From Candidatus Saccharimonadota bacterium (GTDB taxonomy: Bacteria; Patescibacteriota; Saccharimonadia; Saccharimonadales; Saccharimonadaceae), in the NCBI GenBank assembly GCA_905372275.1, contig CAJPON010000002.1:1-64000 (forward strand): 64,000 nucleotides of DNA, read 5' to 3'. The notes under the pieces are model-generated. The model saw only the letters and a list, made by a program, of their open reading frames with translations. It made no database searches and was not told the DNA's origin. Numbering within the stretch: the first letter of the stretch is position 1; each line of letters starts with the position of its first letter. The position numbers and the translations under genes are program-made. Shown here piece after piece: positions 24,101 to 32,366 of the stretch.

Positions 24101-24761
24101 GCCATTTACACCGTTTTTGGCTGAGGAGTTGTATCACAATTTGACGGGTGATGACGAATCGATTCACTTGAAGGATTGGCTGGCAGCGGGTGCGGTGAAT
24201 GAGCAGGCGCTAGCTGACATGGCTCGGACACGCGAATTGATCAACAACGGTCTGAGTCTGCGCATGAAGAAGGACGAGCATCAGGAGTCGATCAAGGTTC
24301 GCCAACCGCTGCAATGTGCGGCATATGCGGGCGTAAAATTGACTGACTACTATGAACAAATCATGGCCGAGGAGCTCAATGTTAAGGAAATTCGCTGGAT
24401 TGAGAGTCTAGACGAGCACTTGGCTGATTATGATGTGACCGAGGGCGTGATCAAGCCAGATAGCTGGGTAGAAATTAGTAAGCACTTAACGCCCGAACTC
24501 AAACGCGAGGGTCTGATGCGTGAAGTCATTCGCCACGTCCAAAGCGCGCGCAAAAAGGCGGGATTGCAGGTGGATGATAGGATTGAATTGAATATCGCCA
24601 GCAGCGACACGGAAATCGCTCAGGCTGTCGATGCATTTGCCGATACCATCAAGGCCGAGACGCTGGCTATAAAACTAGGTTCTGCGGCAGATGATATGGA
24701 AAAATACGACGTTAAAGTTGACGGTAAACCGGTAGAAATTTATCTGAAGAAAGCTGATTAA
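21132..24761 (+). CDS. ileS: Isoleucyl-tRNA synthetase with an inserted phosphotyrosine-phosphatase-like domain
   Basis: Charges tRNA-Ile. The class I core is complete: PPFITGVPHHGTLL (HIGH equivalent), RRWGWDCHGLPAE, the CP1 editing segment LAWTTTPWTLPANL, GWDC and catalytic motifs, RKMSKSLGN (KMSKS), and the anticodon-binding end. It belongs to the archaeal/eukaryal-like IleRS type. At 1209 residues it is about 160 longer than usual. Residues about 234-400, between the first CP1 strand (DPSVYVKFKL) and SMLAWTTTPW, form a low-molecular-weight protein tyrosine phosphatase/ArsC-type domain: ILFVCNANVVRSQMAQAF gives CX5R (C253, R259), and WKIEDPHAE supplies the D-P loop (D366). A second insert of about 45 residues lies at 864-909. 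Codons in both inserts look different from the flanks. The gene is continuous with no frameshift. Confidence 0.95.
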   Translation: MKFKHGTRRRAAEYEKDWVQRWKDDQTFEKSVAQRPADNAYVFYDGPPFITGVPHHGTLLSSIVKDAVPRYWTMKGKRVERRWGWDCHGLPAENFVEKQMNIVDRRQIVTNSDQSAPLDKDGNPLPTISLEKYINKARESMVANSETWQGVIDRIGRWVDFKGAYRTMDKDFMESVWWAFKQLYEAGKIYEGEKVLMYDTKFATPVSKAEVTMDNDAYQTVTDPSVYVKFKLLSGNTRRKITLDKSSKILFVCNANVVRSQMAQAFYNHFTKTQNADSAGVNAEKYPTTKIPTVADFDAHLVAKNLDPLAVIDLMREKGIEVGASQRTQLTKDMLCDYDLVVNIANRNQTPDWLKGDNVVWWKIEDPHAESRELAELACDEIEKRVKKLISGEVVDDDIEGDEDVSMLAWTTTPWTLPANLMLAVNPDMTYCEVLVDGEKLIIAEEALERTLQDDKHQPLEYDVLRKFPGSELVGKKYQPLDTGSTWPENDKIHTIYAADFVSHESGTGIVHIAPAYGEDDFELGKANGIAPFHVIDDNGYYTDSNYKGLEVWENNKFIAKDLKEKGVVWKIEYIRHEYPFNPRSKQRIMYRAIPSWFFDIQGQKPLMLDENEHINWFPVHLKHGRFAKNIEQAPDWNLSRDRFWATAMPVWKGDRGTVRVVGSYAELKELSGVELDDYHRPWVDDITFEIDGETFTRIDKVLDCWFESGSMPFAQLHYPFENQTKFEQNYPADFIVEYIGQVRAWFYYVHAVNTALAEIGAFGGAGAQHKNAYSNVITTGVVAGNDGRKMSKSLGNFTDPNELMDKFSADSLRFLLLSSPLLNGEDFALHDKDVGDVARKLSMVWNMYDFFTMYAEVDEFTFPYDTASSDAFLVHRITNTAHSDTPESLSRTGTENSFQISVDIDKLSNPLDIWIISRLHELVAKVEENMDAYNIPDALSPILPFLDDASNWYVRRSRRRFWKSEDDGDKNDAYQTLHYVLVRLSYILAPFTPFLAEELYHNLTGDDESIHLKDWLAAGAVNEQALADMARTRELINNGLSLRMKKDEHQESIKVRQPLQCAAYAGVKLTDYYEQIMAEELNVKEIRWIESLDEHLADYDVTEGVIKPDSWVEISKHLTPELKREGLMREVIRHVQSARKKAGLQVDDRIELNIASSDTEIAQAVDAFADTIKAETLAIKLGSAADDMEKYDVKVDGKPVEIYLKKAD

Positions 24762-24842
24762 GCTGCTAAATTGCGACCAGGAGTACACCCTTATAATTTC
24801 CAGGGTTTCTTGGCCATATTTTCGCATAGGTTAATTAAGTGT

Positions 24843-24848
24843 TACGAT
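24843..24848 (+). promoter_or_regulatory. galU -10 element (TACGAT)
   Basis: The hexamer ends six bases before the ATG at 24855 and fixes that start over the longer in-frame TTG/ATG possibilities upstream. Confidence 0.55.
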
Positions 24849-24854
24849 AGAGCT

Positions 24855-25679
24855 ATGACTACTATTACCAAAGCTATCATTCCGGTCGCCGGTTGGGGCA
24901 CGCGGATGTTGCCGATTACTAAATCAATCGAAAAGTGTATGTTGCCGGTGGGGACGCGGCCAGTGGTTGATTATATAGTGCAGGATATAATTCGGGCGGG
25001 TGTCAAGGATATTTATTTCGTGGTTGGCGAGCAAAGCACTCAGGTACAGAGTTATTATCGGTCAAATATTCAGCTGAATGATTATTTGCGGCGCGCTGGT
25101 AAACAGGACAAATTAGCTCTGGTAGCGCCGCTCCGTGACGTGCGAATACATTTTTTAATTCAGCCTGGTACGGGCGGTTACGGCACGAGTATCCCAGTGG
25201 GATTGGCCAGTGAATTCATTTATCCAGGCGAGTCAGCGTTTGTGGTGATGGGCGATCAATTTTTCTGGCGTGTTGACGGCGGTTCGAATGCAGCAGATCT
25301 GGCGGAGTTGGTGGAGGCGCGCGGTTTATCTGCTGGTTTGCTGGGTAACCCTGTTGAGGAGGCACTTATTCCACAGACGGGCATTATCGAAACCGACCAG
25401 CAGGGTAATTTTGTCCGCATCATTGAGAAGCCGAAGTTAGAAGAAGCGCCGAGCAATCTCAGTAATTCAAGCTTTTACGTTCTTAATAAAGAGATTTTCG
25501 AGCTGGCGCGTACATTGCCCGCCAATCCGCAGCGCGGCGAATTTGAGCTGACCGATGCTATCAATGCGTATATTGCGGGTGGCTGTATCATCGCTGTCGG
25601 TGAGGCTAAGGGTGACTACATGGAATGCGGTTCGCCCAGCGGTTGGCTGCGTGCTAATAACGCCATGGCTGAGTTATAG
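24855..25679 (+). CDS. galU: UTP-glucose-1-phosphate uridylyltransferase-type nucleotidyltransferase
   Basis: Makes UDP-sugar from UTP and sugar-1-phosphate for envelope glycans. The 274-residue protein has the nucleotide-binding signature AGWGTRMLPITKSIEKCMLPV (AGLGTRFLPATK in typical GalU), GGYGTSIPVGLA, VMGDQFFW and IIEKPKLEEAP, ending with the usual EFELTDAI segment and GDYMECGSP. The uridine-loop Lys-Glu pair differs from GalU, so the exact sugar or nucleotide is not certain. It follows ileS by 93 bp but has its own promoter. Confidence 0.85.
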   Translation: MTTITKAIIPVAGWGTRMLPITKSIEKCMLPVGTRPVVDYIVQDIIRAGVKDIYFVVGEQSTQVQSYYRSNIQLNDYLRRAGKQDKLALVAPLRDVRIHFLIQPGTGGYGTSIPVGLASEFIYPGESAFVVMGDQFFWRVDGGSNAADLAELVEARGLSAGLLGNPVEEALIPQTGIIETDQQGNFVRIIEKPKLEEAPSNLSNSSFYVLNKEIFELARTLPANPQRGEFELTDAINAYIAGGCIIAVGEAKGDYMECGSPSGWLRANNAMAEL

Positions 25680-25688
25680 GCAAATTAG

Positions 25689-25717
25689 TTGCACGTATTA
25701 TCCATCTCTGTTATAAT
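25689..25717 (+). promoter_or_regulatory. rplU promoter, TTGCAC-17 bp-TATAAT
   Basis: -35 TTGCAC at 25689-25694, a 17-bp spacer and -10 TATAAT at 25712-25717. The mRNA would have a leader of about 30 nt with an AAGGAA ribosome site before the ATG at 25753. Confidence 0.8.
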
Positions 25718-25752
25718 TGGCTACTGATAGTAAATATATATTAAGGAACGAA

Positions 25753-26058
25753 ATGAAAGCAGTCGTAAAGATCTCTGGCAAGCAATACATTGTCAGCGAA
25801 AAAGAGTCCCTCTTGGTGGATCTCCTCCCTGAAGGCACAAAAGAACTCACTCTCGACGCACTTTTAGTGATTGATGGTGATAAAACAAAAGTTGGCACGC
25901 CGACCGTAAAAGGCGCGGTGGTGAAAGCGAAAGTCGTTGAGGCGGAAGTCAAAGGCGATAAAATCCGCGTCATTCGCTACAAAGCTAAAAAACGCGTTCA
26001 CAAAGAAAACGGCCATCGTCAAAAATATAGCCGGATTGAGATTACGTCGATTAAATAA
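25753..26058 (+). CDS. rplU: Large ribosomal subunit protein bL21
   Basis: A 101-residue 50S protein starting MKAVVKISGKQYIVSEKES, the standard L21 N-terminus, with KIRVIRYKAKKRVHKENGHRQ near the end matching the family KK(N/R)xxRxxGHRQ tail that contacts 23S rRNA. The in-frame upstream codon lies inside the promoter. The usual partner rpmA (L27) is not next to it; parA follows a terminator. Confidence 0.95.
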   Translation: MKAVVKISGKQYIVSEKESLLVDLLPEGTKELTLDALLVIDGDKTKVGTPTVKGAVVKAKVVEAEVKGDKIRVIRYKAKKRVHKENGHRQKYSRIEITSIK

Positions 26059-26076
26059 TAGACACAAACTTAATAA

Positions 26077-26110
26077 ATTGCCCTGTTCTCTGAAGCAGGG
26101 TAATTTCATA
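26077..26110 (+). terminator. Rho-independent terminator after rplU
   Basis: TTGCCCTG and CAGGGTAA form an 8-bp stem (one wobble) over a ten-base loop, followed by TTTCATATTT. It ends the rplU transcript before the parA promoter. Confidence 0.75.
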
Positions 26111-26128
26111 TTTACTAGATGTTTGTGG

Positions 26129-26134
26129 TATAAT
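26129..26134 (+). promoter_or_regulatory. parA -10 element (TATAAT)
   Basis: TATAAT about 30 bp before the parA GTG; an AGAGAGGGC stretch in between could serve as ribosome site. Confidence 0.6.
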
Positions 26135-26163
26135 TAAACGTAAGCAGAGAGGGCAGATAAACA

Positions 26164-26928
26164 GTGGCATCTATCATAACAGTTACCAATCAGAAAGGCG
26201 GCGTTGGCAAGACAACAACGTCAATCAATCTGGCTTACTATCTGGCAAAGATGGGCAAGCGGACGCTATTGATTGATTTCGATCCGCAGGGCAATGCAAC
26301 TAGCGGCTTAGGTATTGATAAGCAGAGTTTAGATGTGACTATTGCTGATGCTATTCTCGGCCGTAAAAAATTAGTAGAAGTAACAATCCCAACCGAGTTT
26401 GATAACCTATCGTTGGTGCCTGCTGTGCCAACCTTAGCTAATACCGAAGTAGAGTTAGCTCAGACTGATTATCGTTTCAGCCGCCTGAAATATGCTATTA
26501 AGGCTTGCACCATAGAGTACGATTACATTATCATTGATTGTCCGCCGAGTTTGAGCTTATTGACGGTTAATGCGTTAATTGCCGCTCAGTATGTTTTGCT
26601 GCCGGTACAAGCAGAATTCTATGCATTAGAGGGCCTAGGCCAGTTACTGGAAACGATGAAACTAGTGCGCAAAAATCTCAATCCAACGCTTGATTTGGTA
26701 GGTGTGTTGCCGACAATGGTTGATAACCGCACATCACTGTCGACGCAAGTATTAGACGAGATTTCGAAGCATTTTCCAGCCAAAGTATTCAAAACGAAGA
26801 TTCCGCGCAATGTCCGCTTGGCTGAGGCACCGAGCCACGGCTTGCCAATTGGCGCGTATGATAGGTTTAGTAAAGGCGCTCGCGCTTATAAAGCGCTAGC
26901 CAAGGAGGTGATTGAGCGTGCCGGCTAA
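26164..26928 (+). CDS. parA: Chromosome partitioning ATPase ParA/Soj
   Basis: Deviant Walker-A ATPase (KGGVGKTTT at about residues 10-18) that moves ParB-parS complexes. The fold continues with DFDPQGNATSGLG, the switch region DYIIIDCPPSLSLL, and the C-terminal RNVRLAEAPSHGLPI motif typical of Soj. Length is 254. The start GTG gives MASIITVTNQKGG. Its end overlaps parB by 11 bp, and AAGGAGG inside its last codons serves parB. Confidence 0.96.
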   Translation: MASIITVTNQKGGVGKTTTSINLAYYLAKMGKRTLLIDFDPQGNATSGLGIDKQSLDVTIADAILGRKKLVEVTIPTEFDNLSLVPAVPTLANTEVELAQTDYRFSRLKYAIKACTIEYDYIIIDCPPSLSLLTVNALIAAQYVLLPVQAEFYALEGLGQLLETMKLVRKNLNPTLDLVGVLPTMVDNRTSLSTQVLDEISKHFPAKVFKTKIPRNVRLAEAPSHGLPIGAYDRFSKGARAYKALAKEVIERAG

Positions 26929-27802
26929 AAAGGGTCTAGGGCGAGGCTTTGACTCGCTTATTCCGACAGAGCTGCTAGACGAATCATTTGATCCGACGGC
27001 CGAGCAAGATGAACGCGTTAGCGATTTGCGCTATATTAAATTAGCGTCGATTATGCCCGATCCAGATCAGCCGCGCCGCGAATTTGACGACGATGCGTTG
27101 GTTGAATTGAGTAAATCGATCAAAGAGCATGGCGTATTGCAGCCAGTAGTGGTGCGGCCGCATGGCGACGGCTATATGATTGTGGCTGGCGAACGCCGTT
27201 TCCGGGCTTCTAAGCTAGCGAAGCTCGATCGGATTCCAGCGCTGGTGCGGACGCTATCGGGTCAGCACCGGTTAGAACTGTCTCTGATTGAGAATATCCA
27301 GCGCCGCGACCTTAATCCGCTAGAGACAGCGACAGCGTATTTGAAATTGCGCGATCAATTTAACCTGACTTTAGATGATATTGGTAAGCGTGTCGGTAAA
27401 ACGTCGGCGGCGATTGCTAATACTATGCGCTTGTTGCGCTTGCCGGGGGCGGTGCGCGATGTAGTAGCGCGCGGCGAACTAAGTGAAGGCCAGGCGCGGT
27501 CGCTGACTAGCTTGCCAGAAGAAGAAATTTTGCGGGTTGTCCCGATAATTATAAAAGAACAATGGAGCGCGCGGACGATTGAGCGCTATGTCTCGAATTA
27601 TAAAAAGTTGCATGGCACAACATCGACTAAAGGTAGAAAAGCCGTCCGCAGCTCGAGATTTATTCGCGAAGAGGAGTGTTTTACTAAACGCTTCGGAACG
27701 CCAGTCGCCGTCAAAGAGACTCGAAAAGGCGCCGGACGGATTATTATTTCATTCAAAGATCAAGCAGATTTCGAGCGAATTGCCAAGTTGTTGGGTGAAT
27801 AA
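26918..27802 (+). CDS. parB: Chromosome partitioning protein ParB
   Basis: A CTPase clamp that loads at parS. The N-terminus (KKGLGRGFDSLIP) is the ParA-stimulating motif; then SIMPDPDQPRREFDDDAL (box I), VVAGERRFRASKLA (the CTP-binding motif region GxRR), ENIQRRDLNPLE (box II), a helix-turn-helix near residue 155, and the C-terminal dimer domain. GTG at 26918 is chosen because AAGGAGG lies nine bases upstream; the TTG at 26912 is too close. No parS-like 16-mer was noted nearby, but I could not scan exhaustively. Confidence 0.95.
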   Translation: MPAKKGLGRGFDSLIPTELLDESFDPTAEQDERVSDLRYIKLASIMPDPDQPRREFDDDALVELSKSIKEHGVLQPVVVRPHGDGYMIVAGERRFRASKLAKLDRIPALVRTLSGQHRLELSLIENIQRRDLNPLETATAYLKLRDQFNLTLDDIGKRVGKTSAAIANTMRLLRLPGAVRDVVARGELSEGQARSLTSLPEEEILRVVPIIIKEQWSARTIERYVSNYKKLHGTTSTKGRKAVRSSRFIREEECFTKRFGTPVAVKETRKGAGRIIISFKDQADFERIAKLLGE

Positions 27803-27882
27803 CCCCGAATTGCACTAATCTAACGTTGTAAAAATTACAAATTGAATTTTTAGGCTGCTAGCTTGTGATCTTAATTTTAAAC

Positions 27883-28491
27883 TCAAAACGAGTCTATATT
27901 GCCTAACGGAAAAATCCGCAAAGCTACTGGTCCGACAATATCATAAGTTGGAATGAAGCCCAGTCCGCTACGCGAGTCGAATGAGTTGTCGCCGACTCGA
28001 TTATCGCCTGCTACGAAAATAGAGCCTTCTGGCACTGTCCATTCGCCGCTGTGGCTAGTCGGTGATTTTGGACCGACGTTGTTTTTGCGTGTGCTGTCGT
28101 CTGGATGAAAGCCTTCGGGATATTTATTATTGTAAACTGTTAGCACGCCGTCCTTGACAACTACGCGTTCGCCAGGGAAGGCAATTACGCGTTTGATGAT
28201 ATAGCGATCGGGTGCTCCAGGCCTATAGACGGGATTAACAAAAACAACAATCTTTCCACGTTCTGGCAAATACGGTTTATTTTGTATCTGTGCCATGGTT
28301 ACAGGTATTCGGTTAATGATTAATCGGTCGCCGTCGGCGAGAGTATTATCCATGCTGTGTCCAGAGACGGAAAAACTGCGAAAAACGTAAGCATTTAATA
28401 GCAAAGTGCCAATTAGCACTGCAATAACAAATCCGCTAAAACTTAGAAAATCTCGAAGATGCGGATGGCGGGTGAGATAGCTGGCTTCCAT
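27883..28491 (-). CDS. lepB: Signal peptidase I
   Basis: Cleaves signal peptides of exported proteins. After a membrane helix (SGFVIAVLIGTLLLNAYVF) come the catalytic Ser in SVSGHSMDNTL (S46) and the general-base Lys in YIIKRVIAFPGE (K100), and the GDNRxxDNSFDSR box of family S26. The product is 202 residues. On the minus strand TATAAT (28504-28499) lies seven bases before the ATG at 28491 with a TTGTTT -35 at 17 bp; the longer in-frame start at 28527 is within the -35. The gene diverges from the LCP gene. Confidence 0.95.
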   Translation of the reverse strand: MEASYLTRHPHLRDFLSFSGFVIAVLIGTLLLNAYVFRSFSVSGHSMDNTLADGDRLIINRIPVTMAQIQNKPYLPERGKIVVFVNPVYRPGAPDRYIIKRVIAFPGERVVVKDGVLTVYNNKYPEGFHPDDSTRKNNVGPKSPTSHSGEWTVPEGSIFVAGDNRVGDNSFDSRSGLGFIPTYDIVGPVALRIFPLGNIDSF

Positions 28492-28498
28492 TACACGT

Positions 28499-28527
28499 AT
28501 TATACGCTGTAAAAACCAACGAAACAA
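28499..28527 (-). promoter_or_regulatory. lepB promoter, TTGTTT-17 bp-TATAAT
   Basis: Minus-strand hexamers at 28527-28522 and 28504-28499 with a 17-bp spacer, seven bases from the lepB ATG. Confidence 0.7.
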
Positions 28528-28575
28528 TAAGCGTGATATTTATTTTTTAGCTAAAATCCTTTATAGTACATAGAT

Positions 28576-30246
28576 ATGGTGAAGCGAGCGATAGACGGTT
28601 TTGTACCGCGAAATACTCCTGCGCGCAGAGCGCCTGTTGATAGCCAGAAAAAACCAGCGGTTAATTTCGGCGATATGGGACATACTGTGTCTGTACGGCG
28701 CCAGCAGCAATTGCCGCCGCGGCCGATTACTTCGGCGCCAAATAGAGGTGTTCGCAGCGATATTGACGAGTCTTTACGCGAGATTAGTAATAATCTTGAT
28801 TTATCTCCATCCAAACATTCTGGCAAAGGCGCGCCAAAAAATGGCCAAAAAAAGTGCGATTGGAAAAAAATCGCCAAGCGTGCGACAATCGCAATAACTG
28901 TTATTGTACTTGGTATTGGTATTTTCCTGGGGGTACGGGCTTTGATGGCAGGCAATGCTGTTTTTAAGGGCGATATATTCGGTTTCGTACAGAAGAAACC
29001 GCTCAAGCAAGATGCTCATGGCCGCAGTAATATTTTGATACTTGGCACTTCAGAAGACGACGCTGGTCACGAAGCGGGATATCTAACCGACTCGATGATG
29101 ATTCTTAGTGTTGACCAGAACAAAAAGAATGCTTATATGATTAGCGTGCCTCGAGACTTATACGTCAAATATGGTAAGAGTTGCCAAGCGGGTTATTCTG
29201 GTAAGATTAACGCTTATTTTAACTGCGTCAACGATAATTGGTCGAGCGACAGCGCTGAGGAAGAGCGTCAGACGGCAACCAGAGCTTTTGTTGGCAATAT
29301 ATTTGGTATTGATGTGCAATATTCGGTTCACCTGAATTATAGTGTGATGCGTGATTTGGTGGGGGCGCTTGGCGGTATCAAGATTACCATCGACAGCCGC
29401 AATCCGAATGGTGTGATGGATAGTAATTTTGACTGGAAGTGTGGTACGACGTCTGCCGAGAAATCTCAGCGTTGTCCGCGCGGCCACTATATTAGCTATC
29501 CAAACGGTGAAGTAGAATTAGATGCCGAGCACGCGCTGTATTTGGCGATGGCGCGCGGCGACCGAGCGCCAACGTACGGTTTCGAACAGTCTAATTTCGA
29601 CCGCGAAAAAAATCAACAAAAGATTATGGTTGCTATTCGCGACAAGGCCTTAAGTGCCGGCACGCTGGCAGATTTTACTAAAATTTCTGGTATTATCGAC
29701 GCGATTGGCAAGAATTTACGAACTAATTTCGAAAAGAGCGAAGTACGTACGCTGGTCGAGCTAGTACACGACATCAAAAGCGATAATATCAAAAGTATCA
29801 GCTTAATTGATGCCGAGCCGGCTATCTTGACAACTGGCACGTACGGCGGCGCTAGTTCGGTGGTACCGACGGCCGGAACGTATGACTACAGTCAGCTGCG
29901 GGCTTTCGTCAAGAAAAACCTCTATGCGACAGATATCACTAAAGAAAATGCTAACGTCGTTGTACTTAATGCTACTGGCGTATCAGGTGTGGCGCAAAAA
30001 CAAGCCGATAAATTAACTGAGCTTGGCATGACGGTTAGTACTGTCGGTAATGCGCCGCAAAACGGCTCGTATTCTAGTAACAAGATATATAAAGTCTCAA
30101 CGCGCGCCAAGACAGCTACGTCTGTAAAACTGCAGTCGCTTTACGGCGCTGCCCCAGAAGCGGTACAGAGCGTGCCAGGCGTCAAATATAATGCAGAGGT
30201 AGACTACGTTATTATCATAGCAGTCAAGCCGAATGCCGGCGAGTAG
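28576..30246 (+). CDS. LytR-CpsA-Psr (LCP) family wall-polymer ligase
   Basis: LCP proteins attach teichoic acid-like or polysaccharide chains to peptidoglycan. The 556-residue protein has a 100-residue basic, disordered cytoplasmic N-terminus, one transmembrane helix (about 103-125), the LCP catalytic domain with NILILGTSEDDAG, DSMMILSVD and MISVPRDLYV (Arg/Asp for the pyrophosphate head), and a C-terminal LytR_C domain (NVVVLNATGVSGVAQKQAD). TATAGT lies eight bases before the ATG, so it should be leaderless. In an epibiont this enzyme could decorate its own wall. Confidence 0.9.
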   Translation: MVKRAIDGFVPRNTPARRAPVDSQKKPAVNFGDMGHTVSVRRQQQLPPRPITSAPNRGVRSDIDESLREISNNLDLSPSKHSGKGAPKNGQKKCDWKKIAKRATIAITVIVLGIGIFLGVRALMAGNAVFKGDIFGFVQKKPLKQDAHGRSNILILGTSEDDAGHEAGYLTDSMMILSVDQNKKNAYMISVPRDLYVKYGKSCQAGYSGKINAYFNCVNDNWSSDSAEEERQTATRAFVGNIFGIDVQYSVHLNYSVMRDLVGALGGIKITIDSRNPNGVMDSNFDWKCGTTSAEKSQRCPRGHYISYPNGEVELDAEHALYLAMARGDRAPTYGFEQSNFDREKNQQKIMVAIRDKALSAGTLADFTKISGIIDAIGKNLRTNFEKSEVRTLVELVHDIKSDNIKSISLIDAEPAILTTGTYGGASSVVPTAGTYDYSQLRAFVKKNLYATDITKENANVVVLNATGVSGVAQKQADKLTELGMTVSTVGNAPQNGSYSSNKIYKVSTRAKTATSVKLQSLYGAAPEAVQSVPGVKYNAEVDYVIIIAVKPNAGE

Positions 30247-30274
30247 GCGGGTTATAGAAACAATACTAAGGTGG

Positions 30275-30280
30275 TATAAT
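30275..30280 (+). promoter_or_regulatory. -10 element (TATAAT) of the 30289 membrane protein
   Basis: TATAAT ends eight bases before the ATG at 30289 with no ribosome site between. Confidence 0.65.
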
Positions 30281-30288
30281 TAAGCGGT

Positions 30289-31068
30289 ATGAGTTCAACA
30301 AAAAAGCATAAGTATAGCTCTAAGGCAAGCTCGCTGGCTTATGCATCGCTTAATATTTTGCTGGCACTGGCGGTGTTTGGAACTATTTATGTAACTAATT
30401 CGCCAATTTTTGCTTTGCTGCTGGTGGCGCTTGGCAAATGGCGGATTTTGTCGGTAAGGCCGCGTTTTTGGGTGGCTAATATTTTGTCTAATTTGGTGGA
30501 TATCATAGTTGGCGTTAGTTTTGCGCTGTTAATTTGGCTGTCGGGCGGGTACATGATACTTCAGCTGGGGCTAACAGCGTTGCATATTGTCTGGCTGCTA
30601 TTTATCAAGCAGCGCTCAAAATACACGTACGCGGTTATTCAGGCTGGTACTGCGCTATTCTTGGGGCTAGTGACACTGTCGTTGACAGCTTATTCATGGG
30701 ATTCGTTTTATTTCGTAGCAGTTGTTTGGGCGATTGCTTATGCGTCAGCGCGGCATGTAGCTAGCCGCTACGAGGGGATCAGCACTAATCTTTACGCGAT
30801 AGCAGCAGCAACAGTGTGCGCTGAACTCGGCTGGATCTCGTATTATTGGATGATTGCTTATACTGTTCCTGGTTTGGCTGCTATCAAGGTGTCGCAGTTC
30901 GCTGTATTTGCAGTATTGATGGGTTTCGTGGCCGAGCGGACAGCGCGCAGCTATCATAAACACGGCGAAGTTCGCTTCGCTGATATTGCAATGCCGATAT
31001 TATTAATGGCAATGACGATGGTTGTGGCGTATATCTTTGCGGTTTTGAGCGGCAGCGATGCTTTGTAG
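30289..31068 (+). CDS. Polytopic membrane protein of unknown function
   Basis: A 259-residue protein with about seven predicted transmembrane helices, for example SLNILLALAVFGTIYV, VGVSFALLIWLSGGYMIL, FYFVAVVWAIAYASA and IAMPILLMAMTMVVAYIF. The basic N-terminus (KKHKYSSK) is presumably inside. There are no charged residues in the membrane spans that would suggest a known transporter, and I recognise no family. It stands alone between the LCP and HtrA genes, each with its own promoter. Confidence 0.8.
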   Translation: MSSTKKHKYSSKASSLAYASLNILLALAVFGTIYVTNSPIFALLLVALGKWRILSVRPRFWVANILSNLVDIIVGVSFALLIWLSGGYMILQLGLTALHIVWLLFIKQRSKYTYAVIQAGTALFLGLVTLSLTAYSWDSFYFVAVVWAIAYASARHVASRYEGISTNLYAIAAATVCAELGWISYYWMIAYTVPGLAAIKVSQFAVFAVLMGFVAERTARSYHKHGEVRFADIAMPILLMAMTMVVAYIFAVLSGSDAL

Positions 31069-31119
31069 GGTGTTAAGCGGATTTTTAAGGATTCTTTAAG
31101 ACTGTATGCGCATAGTAAG

Positions 31120-31125
31120 TATAAT
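31120..31125 (+). promoter_or_regulatory. -10 element (TATAAT) of the HtrA-like gene
   Basis: TATAAT about 36 bp before the ATG, followed by a conventional AGGAGG ribosome site at 31150-31155; a leadered transcript. Confidence 0.6.
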
Positions 31126-31161
31126 GGATATGATCAAATTATCGAATAGAGGAGGTTTCTG

Positions 31162-32361
31162 ATGAATAATGAGCAGGAAAATGCTACGCTGCGATCGTCA
31201 GACTCACAGCCGCTGCCGCCTCGGGTTGTTGCGTCTACTAAACCTTGCCAGAAGAAGACGATTTGGTTAGCGATCTCTATCGTGATTGCGGCGATTATTT
31301 TGGCGGCTGGCGGCATAACTTGTACGCTGCTAATGCGAGGAGGCCGCAATTCTCTGAATACTTTCGTTGATGGTAATCTGGCGGCTGATAGCAAGGAGGC
31401 TTCTGTTTCTGATATTATTGATAAAGTTTCGCCAAGCGTGGTGTCGATAGTCACCAATACTAAGTCACAATCGCTATTTGGCGGTTCTCGCCAGGTGCAG
31501 GCGGCCGGTACGGGTATTATTATCAGTAAAGATGGCTTTGTTCTTACTAATAAGCATGTTGTAGAAGGCGCGCAGTCGGTTACGATTGTAGCCTCGGACG
31601 GGTCGACTTACGACGCGGTATCGCTAGTTGGTGCCGATCCGTTGAATGATTTGGCTTACTTAAAGATCAAAGACGTTAATAATTTAACACCAGCAGCACT
31701 AGGCGACTCGTCGACAGCCCGAGTCGGACAGAACGTTATTGCTATCGGTAATGCGCTAGGGCAGTATCAGAACACCGTTTCTAAAGGTATTATTTCTGGT
31801 AAGGGCCGGGCGGTCTCAGCGAGCGATAGCAGCGGTAATTCGCGGGAATCTCTGACTGATATGCTGCAAACCGATACGGCTATTAATTCTGGCAATTCTG
31901 GTGGGCCGTTAATTAACTACAGCGGGCAGGTTATCGGTATTAATACAGCGGTAGCTTCGAATGCTGAAGGAATTGGCTTTTCGATTCCGATTAACGCAGC
32001 AAAAGGTACAATCCAGCAAGTTTTGGCTGGCAAAGGCGTGCAGCGAGCGTATCTGGGCGTCAATTACACGGATATCACGCCGGAAATAGCCAAGCATTAT
32101 AGTTTGCCATCAAAATATGGCGCGTACGTGACTGGCGGCCGCAGCGAAGATGTTGGTGTTACCGCTAACAGCCCGGCCGCTAAAGCTGGTATTCAAGACA
32201 AGGATATCATTACCAAGGTTAATGGTACTGAATTGGGTGCGCGAGGTAATTTATCAAGCGTTCTCGGGCAGTATCAGCCGGGCGATACTATTGATCTGAC
32301 GGTGATGCGCAGCGGTAAAACGATAAATATCAAAGCGACGCTAGCGGCCTATCAAGAATAA
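31162..32361 (+). CDS. HtrA/DegP-type membrane-anchored serine protease with PDZ domain
   Basis: Envelope quality-control protease of family S1C. A short cytoplasmic tail, one transmembrane helix (about 34-56), then the trypsin-like domain with the triad: H132 in TNKHVVEGA, D163 in PLNDLAYLK, S246 in NSGNSGGPL. A single C-terminal PDZ domain (about 290-395) contains AYLGVNY and SPAAKAGIQDKDIITKVNG. Length is 399. A full AGGAGG site precedes the ATG. It ends five bases from the convergent prmC gene with no terminator between. Confidence 0.95.
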   Translation: MNNEQENATLRSSDSQPLPPRVVASTKPCQKKTIWLAISIVIAAIILAAGGITCTLLMRGGRNSLNTFVDGNLAADSKEASVSDIIDKVSPSVVSIVTNTKSQSLFGGSRQVQAAGTGIIISKDGFVLTNKHVVEGAQSVTIVASDGSTYDAVSLVGADPLNDLAYLKIKDVNNLTPAALGDSSTARVGQNVIAIGNALGQYQNTVSKGIISGKGRAVSASDSSGNSRESLTDMLQTDTAINSGNSGGPLINYSGQVIGINTAVASNAEGIGFSIPINAAKGTIQQVLAGKGVQRAYLGVNYTDITPEIAKHYSLPSKYGAYVTGGRSEDVGVTANSPAAKAGIQDKDIITKVNGTELGARGNLSSVLGQYQPGDTIDLTVMRSGKTINIKATLAAYQE

Positions 32362-32366
32362 GTAAA

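Noticed and set aside
21132..24761. Two genes joined by an assembly error at ileS
   Set aside because: The phosphatase-like segment is flanked on both sides by correct IleRS CP1 strands in one frame; a chance double in-frame join is unlikely, though reads should confirm it.
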